Positions 26,001 to 38,000 of a DNA stretch of 64,000 nucleotides are shown piece after piece. A model generated the notes under the pieces. The model was not told the origin of the DNA. It saw only the letters and a list, made by a program, of their open reading frames with translations, and searched no databases. The stretch lies in contig NC_134850.1 in the NCBI RefSeq assembly GCF_965363235.1, forward strand, positions 45,194,602 through 45,258,601. The letters run 5' to 3'. The translations under genes were made by a program, and so were the position numbers. Position 1 is the first letter of the stretch. Each line of letters opens with the position of its first letter. The stretch is from Mytilus galloprovincialis (taxonomy: Eukaryota; Mollusca; Bivalvia; Mytilida; Mytilidae).

Positions 26001-29000
26001 AAAGTTTGCTTCAAACACGTGCGTCGCAAAGATGTAAATAAATTCTGTATGTGACATTTATAGCGGAAGCCATTTGACCATATCATTTTGTGAAACAATT
26101 CAATCAACACCTTTATTAATTAGCCCTTTGTTGTCGATAGCTATAAAATGCAATCAGCTGATTATTGATTTTCTGTCTAAATCTTAATGAGGTCAAGGTG
26201 AATTCCGAGTATTGTTTGATCGGATAAAATCCGAGAAACTCGAAAAAAGTAAATAAACAAGATGGAGGAAAATAAATCGGTTTATATATTTCTTTCGCCA
26301 AATTCTTTCGCAAATGACGAATTTTTATCGCCACAATTATTATTTTTTCGCAAATTGCGAAAATGGCGACCGCCAGCGGAAACCCTGCTGGTACCTTTGA
26401 TAACTATTTTACACCAGTGGGTCGATGCCACTGCGGGTGGACATTTCGTCCCCGATGGTATCACCAGCCCAGAAGTCAGCACTTCGGTGTTGACATGAAT
26501 ATCAATTATATGGTCATTTTTATAAATTTTCTGTTTACAAAACTTTGAATTTAAAAAAGAAATAGGATTTTCTTATCCCAGGAAGAGATCACCTTAGCCG
26601 TATTTGGCACAACTTTTTGGAATTGCGGGTCCTCAATGCTCTTCAATTTTGTATATGTTTGGCTTTTAAACTGTTGATATGAGCGTCACTGATGAGGGTT
26701 ATGTAGTCGAAACGCGCGTCTGGTGTATTCAATTACAATCCTTGTACCTTTGATAACTATTTACACCACTGGGTCGATGACACTGCTGGTGGACGTTTCG
26801 TCCCTGAGGGTATCACCAGCCCAGTAGTCATCACTTTGGAGTCGACATGAATATCAATTATATGGTCAATTTTATAAATTTCCTGTTTACAAAACTTAGA
26901 TATTTTTTTTAAATTAAGGATTTTCTTATCCCAGGAATAGATAATTACCATAGCCGTGTTTGGCACAACTTTTTAAAAATTTTGGATCCTCACTGCACTT
27001 CAACTTTGTAATTGTTTGGCTTTAAAGTTTTTTTTATCTAAGCGTCACTGATGAGTCTTATGTAGACGAAACGCGCGTCTGGCGTATTAGATTATAATCC
27101 TGGTACCTTTGATAACTATTTTACACCACTGGGTCGTTGCCACTGCTGGTGGACGTTTCGTCTCCGGGGGTATCACCAGGCCAGTAGTCAGCACTTCGGT
27201 GTTGACATGAATATCGATTATATGGTCATTTTTTTTATAAGTTTCCTGTTTACATTACAAAACGTTGAATTGTTTGAAAAACTAAGGATTTTCTTATCCC
27301 AGGAATAGATAATAACCGGTTATCGTTTGTTTATGTGTTACATAATTGTTTTTCATTAATTCTTTTTATATAAATGAGGTCGTTAGTTTCCACGGTTGAA
27401 TTGTTTTACATTGTGTTATCGGGGCCTTTTATAGCTGACTATGCAGTATGGACTTTGCTCATTGTTAAAGGCCGTACGGTGACCTAAAGTTGTTTTAAAA
27501 TGTCTGTGTCCTTTTGGTCTCTTGTGAAAAGTTGTCTCATTGGCAATCATACCACATCTTCTTTTCTTATATTAGCCGTATTTGGCAAAACTTATTTGAA
27601 TTTTGGGTCCTCACTGCTCTTCAACTTTGTAATTGTTTGGCTTTAAACTTTTTTGATCTGAGCGTCACTAATGAGTTTTACGTAAACGTAACGCGCGTCT
27701 GGCGTATTGAATTATAATCCTGGTACCTTTGATAACTATTGGACCGAGAATGATTCTATCTCAGGTTAGTTGATACTTACCCCAATTTGCTACAATATTA
27801 AGCCATAGGGTCTTTTGCAAACTGTAAGTTACCATGTGACCGTGAGAAACATCAACCGAAAGTGACCTTGGGCAGCTATTTTGCACTGATTTCATAGAAG
27901 AGTACCTAGAAACTAATATTTTTAGCTCAGCTGGCCCAGAGGGCCAAGTGAGCTTTTCTCGTCACTTGGCGTCCGGCGTCCGTCGTCGTCCGTCGTCGTT
28001 AACTTTTACAAAAATCTTCTCTGAAAATACCTTCAAATTTTACCTTACTTGGCCACAATCATTATTAGGGTATCTAGTTAAAAAATTGTGTCCGATGATC
28101 CGCCAAACCAACCAAGATGGCCGCCATGGCTAAAAAAAGAACATAGGGTTAAATGTAAATTTTGGCTTATAACTCTGAAACAAAGCATTTAGAGCAAATC
28201 TGACGTGGGGAAAATTTGTTAATCATATCGGTTTTCGGTTATTATCTTGAATATTATTATAGATATAGATAAACTGTAAACAGCATTAATGTTTAGCAAA
28301 GTAAGATCTACGAATAAATCAACATGACCAAAATGGTCAGTTGACCCCTGAAGGAGTTATTGTCCTTTATAGTAATTTTTTACCAATTTTTCGTACATTT
28401 TTGTAATCTTTTACAAAAATCTTCTCCTCTGAAAGTTCTAGGATAAATTTAAGCAAACTTAGCCACACTCATTATTAGGGTATCTAGTTTAATAAGGTGT
28501 GCGGTGACCCAGCCATTCAACCGAGATGGCCCCCATGGCTAAAAATAGAACATATATGTAAAATGTAAATTTTGTCTTCTAACTCTGAAACCATAGCATT
28601 AAGAGCAAATCTTACAGTGGTTAAATTGGTTATCAAGTCAATATCTATCTACCCTGAAATTTCCAGATTAATTGGTTTTCGGGTTGCTGCCCCCCATTGG
28701 TATTTTTTATGGAAATTTTGCCGTTTTTGGTTATTATCTTGAATGCTATTATAGATAGAGATAAACTGTAAACAGCAATAATGTTCAGCTTAGTAAGATG
28801 TACAAATAAGTCAACATGACCAAAATGGTCAGTTGACGCCTTATGGAGTTATTGTCCTTTATAGTCAATTTTTAACAATTTTCATCAATTTGGTAAATTT
28901 TGGTAAGCTTTTATAAAATATTTTCATCTGTAACTAAAGGGCCAAGTTCATTCCAGATAGAAACAATTGTAAGTAGCAAGAATTTCAATAAAGTAGATCT

Positions 29001-32000
29001 AAAAACACATCATTATCACCAAAACACAATTTTGTCATGAATCCAACTGTGTCCTTTGTTTAATATGCACATAGACCAAGGTGAGCGACACAGGCTCTTT
29101 AGAGTCTCTAGTTTTAGATATGCATACATGAACCTATCATTTGAGACTGGAAGTGAATTTTACTAAACGGGAAGTACATTATATCTCTCATATTATTATG
29201 AGTTTGACTGTCCCTTTGGTATCTTTCGTCCCTCTTTTACAGGCAAAGTATATAGAACCTATATATTTTTGAAATCAGTGTGAATAAAGCTATCATGTAA
29301 GACCGGAAGTAAAAATTTTTTTACCGGAAATTGTCGAATATCTCCCTTATTACAGGCATAAATATATAGAAACATTTATTAATTGGTATAATGAAACCTA
29401 AGCTTGGACGTCAAAAGTAACTCTGAGTAAATCTAAAGTAGATTCTCATCAATAATTTATAAAATTGATGTGGACAGGTTTTCAATTTGTTTTTTAATTT
29501 CCTTTTGTTTATATCATTAGTTTAACAAAAAAAAATATACAAGTCATCATGTGATCTGTTTCAGAATTTTTGTGCGGATTAAATCAATCAACAACATTGG
29601 TCTTCTGTCTGGCACCTTTTATTTTAAACATCTTATACTGTCAAAATTCTCACAATTAAAGCTATTACATATATTATTTTGACTAAAAGAACAGTTCCAA
29701 AATGAATATGAAAATGAAATATTGATTAATTAATATTCATCCGTCGCTTTCAAATATTGTGACCTGAGCGTTCCTAATGAAGGTTAATCCAGAAAAGCGC
29801 GTCGAACGCATACTATTTATAACGTGCTGTTTTCATTTACACAGAACCGGTTCATTACCTCTGCTGATGGACTATCGTCAGCCCAGTATTCGGAAATTTA
29901 TTATTTATTCTAATTAATAAACAGTCTTTTTAAAATTATCCATTACTAAATTTATAATTGTTTGAAAAAAGGTTTCAACTCCATAAGGCAAAATTTGACT
30001 TTGGTTGATTTCGCAATTTTTATCAGGTCCTTATTGTCCTTTTTGGCACTATAGCTCTTCAACTGTTCCCGTTGTGGTAATCCTTGGCTTTCAAATATTC
30101 TGCTTTGAGCGTTCCTAAAGAAAGTAACTTCATAAAACAGTTTTGGACGCATTACATTATAACGTGCTGTTTTAATTTTTTTTGCTGCTTATTTGACAAT
30201 ATTTGTTAAAAGAAAGGCGAAGGTTACCAAAGGGGTATTTAATCTCATGAACCGGAAATAATTTTACAACGCCATGACTTGACTCGATCAATATTTAAGT
30301 TTGTCATAAGACTCTTCATTGTACCATGCTAATCATTGTGTACACAAGACGAAGCTTTCTTTTACAATGCTTTTAACTTGTGATGCGCAATATAGTTAAA
30401 GGCCCAATAAAAAACGAAACTGAAGAACATTGATAAACCAAAATTACGAAATGTTTTTCCAAATGCTAATGTTTTGTCATTCTTATTTGTCTTGATTTAT
30501 ATCTTTTGACCTTGGTTTTGTTTGTTTAATTGAACTTTTGATGTGATTTTCTTTTAATCTTAAATTTTATTTACCAATGAAAAATACGAAATGTCGAAAA
30601 CTGAATGAATAGAGACTGGGTTGACACACTTCACAGAACCACATATTTACATTCAGACATTTCAGATACTTGAAATCTAAAGACAGTTTAAGAAAGACGT
30701 CTCGTTTGTCTAGTGTTTACGACAACCAAAATAAAAGACAAATAAGTTTAATAAGTATTTGGTGTTTAGTATGGCGTTCATACTTGCTGAACTAGTATAT
30801 ATATATGTATTAAGGGGCCAGCTGAAGGACGCCTCCGAGTGCGGGAATTTCTCGCTGCATTGAAGACCTATTGGTGACTTTCTGCTGTTGTCTGTTCTAT
30901 GGTCGGGTTGTAGATCTTTGACACATTCCCGATTTCCATTCTCTTTATTATAATAACATATTTACGTGAAGTAGTTTCCAAAAAGGTTGAGAAATTAAGA
31001 TAAGATAAATCTACAAACTGGATATTTACAAATGAAGCAATAAAAAACAACAAATATCGATATAAAGGCTACTAGTTATTACATAGATATAGGAAGATGT
31101 GGTGTGCGTGCCAATGAGACAACTCTCGATCCAAATAACAATTGATAAAAGTAAACCATTATAGATCAATGTACGGCCTTTAGCACTGAGCCTTGGCTCA
31201 CACCGAACAACAAGGTATAAAGGGCCCCAAAATTACTAGTGTAAAACAATTCAAACGGGAAAACCAACGGTATAATCTATATAAAAAAACGAGAAACGAG
31301 AAACACGTATAAATTACATAAACAAACGACAACTCCTGTACATAAGATTCCTGACTTAGGACAGGTGCAAACATTGCAGCGGGATTAAACGTTTTAATGG
31401 TACCAAACATTCTCCCTTCTTCTGAAACAATAGCATAACATCACAATATAGACAATCACACGATAACATAACCATAAGTATAGTGAGACGGGAATATAGC
31501 AATTATCAACTTTATTAGGAATGAGATGTAATTTATCAAATAGACACTTTTAGAAAGCTCCAAATGATAGTGAAGATTATCAATAGACAAATATTTGTTT
31601 TCAAGAAATCCTGGGAATTTTGGGGAAAGATGTGGTTTAGATTTGTTGCGGCAAAATATACTTACAATACGGATTATTTTAATCTTTGCACATATTTTTT
31701 CATTAATTACAGGTCTACCAGGAACATGGAAGTCACGGCATGCTTTTAGATATGCACACGAATTTTCAAAATTGAGGGAAAAGGACAATAATTCATTAAT
31801 TTGGCGGATAGATTGTAATACTGAGTTAAATATCTATAATTCGCTTTCCCATTTAATGAATTTCTTAAAGATACAATGCATCAACTCAGAACTGCAGATA
31901 AAAGATACGATCAACATTATGTTATTGCGCGCAGTTGCAGTTTTGGAAAACGACAATTACAAGGATACAAGACATCTTTTTATTCTGCTTGGTTTCATAT

Positions 32001-35000
32001 CCCCACAGAAAATCCTTATCAAAACGTTCCTGGAGACGTTGAATCAGTATGACAACATATCTATCATTGTAGCTACGAGCGAATCTTTATCCAATGACTT
32101 CGACAACATTGTTCTTGAACTTCATGGAATGACAGAGGATGAGGCTGTAAACTATTTAGAAGTTGATGATTCGGTACAAGAGAAAGCAAAAGAATTGGCC
32201 AAAAAATTGAGCTACTTGCCAGATGGTCTTGCATTTGCCAAAACGTATATACACACAACAAAAATAAGCATAGGCAGTTACCTTGAACGACTTGAAAGCA
32301 GAGACGATTCTGCTTCTAAAAGTGCTTGTAAAATGCTTATTGTACAAGCGGAAAAGAATATGTCGGCCGACGAAAAAGATATTCTGCACCTCATGTCATA
32401 TTTGAACACAGATAATATACCTCTCTTCATTCTTAATTCTCTTTTGCCCAAGACATTAGAAAAAGATGAAAAGAAAATAATAATGGACAATTTTCTCCGA
32501 ACCTTAGAAAAATATTCTATGATTGTAATTAAGGGCAATGATGAGCAGCGAGTAATAACTGCTCATGGATTTACGTTCATGGTTATGAAAGCATCAAAGA
32601 CTAGTACCGAACGAAATTGTCATCTGAAGAAACTTCTGAATTTCTTTATGTGTTTTATAGATCTAGATGCAAGATTGTTAGAAGTTATTCACAGAAACGT
32701 TCTTTTATTAGAACATGCAGAGGCCTTTTTAGCACATTATGAAGGTGATTTCCCGTCTTTGTTACATGAAACGAAAGCAAAACTTTGCTATATATATTGT
32801 GCAGTAGGGATCACATATAGATTGTATGGAAATACTGAATTGTCCGCTAATACGTACCTAGAAAAGGCAAAACACGCTATGTATGACACATTCTTAAGTG
32901 GTCTGCAACACCAGTTTTCCGATATTAAGAATGAAGATCCTTACAAAACAATGAATGATTATCTAAATGGAAGCGAAGTACTTCAAGGTCGCTGTAAAAA
33001 CATGTTCACGTTGCTGGTTGAAAAAGGGAAAAATCTCCCTCGTGAATTCGTCAACACATTCATAAGAAACAAATATAGAAACTCAAGGATCATTGATCTT
33101 TTCCAAGAGTATGGCAATCTTTGTACAAACGAACTGCAAAATAATCAACTAACGAATGAGATAGTCAACACTCTAAGAGGTAAAAACCTGATCATGGAGA
33201 GTGAATATATTACAGAAACATTTTTAGTCGAACTAATGATTAGGATTCTTTATAATTCTAGTAAGAACAAATGGCTGATGGAAATTTCCAAAGACAGCTT
33301 CTCAAAACCGGAAACGGGGAAATTGCGTTCTAGACTTTCCAGCACATTCTTTCCGGTTACTACAGAAAGCTTAAGGGAACATCAGATAGCACACTGTCTT
33401 ACACAGCTATTACAACAGCATTTAAGTAGCTTCCATACCAGGAACACTGGAAAAACATCCACAACAGATACTGTCAGATCATTTTGTCCTGTTTTCAGTC
33501 CGGTAACACACCGAAGTGGTGTATTATATATGCTGAGATCGTTTTCCGATCCCAAACTGTTATCATCTTTACTTAAAGAAGCGATTGAACTATTGGACAG
33601 CCTCGATTCTGATATAGAAGGTATAGGTTTTACTGAGTTTGGAGTTGTAAAACGTATTGGAGATTCAAGTCTCTTTCATTCCGTAATGATAGAAAGAATT
33701 AAAATGGAATGTTATGAAAAACTATATAAACTAGAATGTATAGATCTGGACACACCTTTGAAAGAAGAAACAAAAAAGAGAATAATCGTCAACAAAACTA
33801 GTCTTTTACCAGAAGAAAATATTGCACAAAGTCAAAGATTGTGCGAAACGGATTTATCAAATATAAAAGGGTCAATGAAAAGCGAAAATGCAAAGAAGCA
33901 AAATATACCAGACATTGAAATTGGTCTTCAAAATGCAAACTTAAAGAAAGCATTGTCAATTGCAGAGGAGCTAGAGAAGAAAATTGACGACCTGACATCC
34001 TGGAAAGCTTTATCAGGAATCCATTTGAAAATTGCTAAAGTGTTTAAACTAATAGAAACAGAGGAGAACATTCGGAAAGCGAAACATCATTATAAAAAGG
34101 CCTACGATCGAGAATATGAAAGCAATAACACAAGAATTACCCGTTTTCATTTAAAGGCAATCATTCATTACGCTGAATGTTGTATTCAGTTTCCGAATGA
34201 GAAAGACTTGCTTAAAGCAAAGGAATTATCGGAAGAAATGAAACATCGATTTCGACTGGTAGAAACTGGTACTCTTTTTGACGAGGTGATAGGAGATATT
34301 GATAGAGCTTTGGTAAGTTAAGGATTTCATTTTTAAGCTCAATACTTTGATCCAATACGTAAGTACATTTAACAATTAGTAGGACGCAGATATTGTTATC
34401 AAAGGTACCAGGATTATAACTTAGTACGCCAGACGTGCGTTCCGTCTACACAAGACTCATCAGTGACGCTCATATCAAAATATTCATAAAGCCAAGTACA
34501 AAGTTTAAGAGCATTGAGGATCCAAAATTCTAAAAATGTTGTGCCAAATACAGCTAAGGTAATCTATGCCTGGAATAAAGAAATTCTTAGTTTTTCAAAA
34601 AATTCAAAGATTTATGAACAGGAAATTTATAAAAATGACCACATTATTGATATTCATGTCAACACCGAAGTGTTGACTACTAGGTGATACCCTCGGGGAC
34701 GAAACATAACAACACACTTCGCATATATGTAATTACAAACTTCAAGCATAGAAAGGCGGTTATATAAGGCAGGTGTTACTTGTGAAAAGGAACGAAGTCA
34801 TCAAACCTTTACCCGCTCACAGCAGACTTGTGTGTACAAAAAAAAATTGTAAAGGAAATCCAAGTAGAATGAATTGTGAAAAAAGAATAATGATTACGGA
34901 AACGTATCCGATGTTGATCCCATTGTTCTGAATTTTATGTATGGCATCATTTTAGATGGCACTGTAGTATTACCTGACCCATAACTGATAATGATAGCTT

Positions 35001-38000
35001 TTTGTTAGGACTTTCACCACTTTTTAGCACTGCCAAAAATTCTACATACACAGTTAACTGAAGAACTTTCATTATACTAATCAGAAATTAATTCGAATAT
35101 ATATCATAACCGTTTACGTTTTTTGCTATTTTTAAAAACCTAAGGCCACTAGTGCTTTTAGGTTTTTAATCATGCAGTTAATACAAAACTACAAACAAAT
35201 CTCAAAAATTCATTTTCACGTGTACGTAAAATTATTTCATATTTTTCTACACCTAATACATCCCTCAGTTTGAGAAAGTATGTTTAGTCGATACTGTATT
35301 TTTTGTCCAATTACACTGTTCAGATACATTGACTTCGATAGGTCACAAAAGAGCAACCTAAATTCTGGAATGCAAATACTACCGTGCTATCTTAAATGAA
35401 GTTGTCTCGTTAAAAGTTATATAATAATAATATTACATGTTATCATCAAAAGGGAAATGTTCTTAAGAATACAAAAATCTGATTTTAACAAAGTGCTTAA
35501 GGGTGTACTTAAGTGAGGTGTTGGAATTTGTGTCAAATGTTCGGATTCCTTGGTGTTTTTTCATACAATAAAATGTAAAATATTTTGCCCCATAACTCAT
35601 TTATTTTTTCATATAAGACTTAATAGCTCATGAAAGGTCAATTACCAAAATTTTAGAAGATTCTTAATTTTCGTTCTTTTGTTTTGAGACCTTATAATAC
35701 CAATGCAAATATAAGGTAAGAGTCCGAGTCAGCCTTTTACCGCCATATTTTAAATCTCAAATATCTCGAAAAGGAGGTCCATGACCTATCAATACTTTTA
35801 GCTTATTTTTACCTTAATTGATGCTCTACCAGCTTATGGTTTCAGTTTAAGCTTCTTAATTTATTAATTTTCACCTAACCTCACCTAAGTACATCCCTAA
35901 AACAAGTTGTTTTTCTTTCTTTCCCATGATTACCCGTTGAATATAAAAAAAAAAGCTGTACATTTTAAGTCATCTCCATATTATTATAGATTTAATCACA
36001 GTTTAATTGAAAGTATTTGAAGTAAAAATGATATTCACGAGGCGTTTATCGATCTTTAGTTGTAATCTTGCATTTATATGCATTACAATAAAATGCATGC
36101 AATCCTTCTGAATTGATAGTACCTTGGTTTGACAACTACTTTTAATTGATAGCAAGTTGTTTTAATTTTTTACAATAATTGCATTATTTAATTTCTATTT
36201 CACAGAAAAAACTCTCCGAGAAAAGGCAATCACGTGAAAAATCTGAAACAAAAGACAAACCAGAATTTGATACCAAATCAATAAAGGAGTACGTACACGC
36301 TTTTGTTAGAAATTTCATGCTATGAGAAATATTAACATGAGGCGCGAGTAATGTCTCGATGACTCTAAAGAAATGTTGCTATTTATATATTATCGCTGGT
36401 CATATCGACAAGACTGATTTTCTCGCTTGAGCCGGTACTTCGAAAGTGAGAAAACCATCCAGTTGAGATGACCAATGATAATCCTTTTACCGCTATTTTG
36501 CCGATGACGACGATGAAATTTATCTAAGGAAAATTTCGTAAAGAGCGAAAATATTTGTTATTTAATTTTCGTTAAATTTCTTTTCCATTGATTACCTTTT
36601 GAGAAACATTCAATAGTAAAAACTACTTCTTGTGTAACCTGAAGACGTGTATATTGTCTAACATGTCTGCAATTCTAGGTGTATTACGAATGAATTAAAC
36701 TTTGCGATAAAAGAGGGACGAAAGATACTGAAGGGACAGTCAAACTCATAATTCTAAATTAAACTGACAACGACATGGCTTAAAATGAAAAAGACAAACA
36801 GACAAACAATAGTACACATGACACAACATAGAAAACTAAAGAATAAACAACACGAATCCCACCAAAAACTAGGGGTAATCATAGGTGCTCCGAAAGGATA
36901 AGCAGATCCTGCTCCACATGTTGCACCCATCGTGTTATAACTTTCATTTATGTACTAAAGAAGTTCTATACATAAAATATTGTCAAGACAAATTTTACGT
37001 ACATATATATATAGGAAGATGTGATGTGAGTGCCAATGAGACAACTCTCCATATAAATAACAATTTAAAAAAGTAAACCATTATAAGTCAATGTACGGCC
37101 TTCAACACGGAGCCTTGGCCCACACCGAACAACAAGCTATAAAGGGCCCCAAAATTTCTAGTGTAAAACCATTCAAACGGGAAAACCAACGGTCTAATCT
37201 ATATAAAAAAACGAGAAACGAGAAACACTTATAAATTATATAAACAAACGATAACTATTGTACATCAAATTCCTGATTTAGGAACTGGGATTAAACGTTT
37301 TAATGGTATCAAACCTTCTTCCTTTTTCTGAAGCAATAGCATAACATCACAACATAGAAATACACACGATAAATTATCAATTGGCAGGCTTAACTCAATC
37401 AAAAAACGTAAATTACTACACTATGAACGAATAAATTTCGATATCTGCGATATCTGAATGCAAATACGCAGTTAATAAAATATTAGGGACAAACATTCAA
37501 GGCCAAAAAAGCAAACAAACAAACAAGTCCAAACAAAGCTAGACACCAGGGCAAAATATTTAACCCTTCATATAGAATAATAGGTAGTTTCGTTTTTGAT
37601 ACTGACTATATCATGTGGAATATCTAGACGAGCCCGTTAGGTATAGTCAGTATCAAAAACGAAACTACCTATCATTCTGTTTATCGGTAATTATGACGTC
37701 ACACAATGTATTGCCATATTTTCAAGGACTTGCTTTCCAACTGATACAGTCAGTACGTTGATACTCGAAAATATTAGGCAGTAAGATCAAAGGAAAAATA
37801 TACGAATTACCGATAAAGGTAAATCTTGACGTTTATACAAATGTAGTGAGTGAAAATTAAAAGATATTCCAAATAATCAAAGCAGGTATATAGACAAGTT
37901 CCATATTAACATAAAAAAAAGCATTATAAACAGTATCAACAGGTAGAATTATCAAGAAAATAGGATTTGAAAGTACTCGCAGCTACTGAAAGCTAGTTAA

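Larger units (their letters stand above)
25395..27745 (+). mobile_element. retrozyme-like tandem array with hammerhead ribozymes
   Basis: Four hammerhead motifs with predicted cleavage after 25498, 26720, 27079 and 27699 are embedded in a repeated unit. Unit landmarks in order are the ribozyme, 'ggtacctttgataactattt', 'gggtatcaccag', 'cagcacttcggtgttg', 'tatcccaggaa' and 'ttcaattttgtat'. Net unit lengths are about 353 bp (after removing the 861-bp insertion and its 8-bp duplication), 359 bp, and a third unit enlarged by a retroelement tail. Tandem units of this size with short-stem-III type I hammerheads match the animal retrozymes reported to give small circular RNAs. No protein is encoded. 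The first and third ribozymes look intact, the second is weakened and the fourth is broken. Confidence 0.75.
24636..31712. other. intron 3, repeat-rich
   Basis: 7077 bp. Contents: the hammerhead (retrozyme-like) array with a nested hAT-like element (25395-27745); a long dispersed repeat (27925-29115); decayed hammerhead relatives (29760-30180); two retroelement tails (30815-30960 and 31075-31440). No additional exon is needed to keep phase. Confidence 0.6.
34313..36205. other. intron 4
   Basis: 1893 bp, GTAAGT to 'atttcacag'. It holds an antisense retrozyme copy (34394-34708) and a MITE (35499-35900). A short palindrome around 'aaaaacctaa..ttaggttttt' lies near 35135-35170. Confidence 0.55.

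Noticed and set aside
31564-31712. Upstream extension of the large exon to the ATG at 31595
   Set aside because: The acceptor at 31711-31712 and the perfect codon join with exon 3 (G|LPG) show that the real exon begins at 31713.
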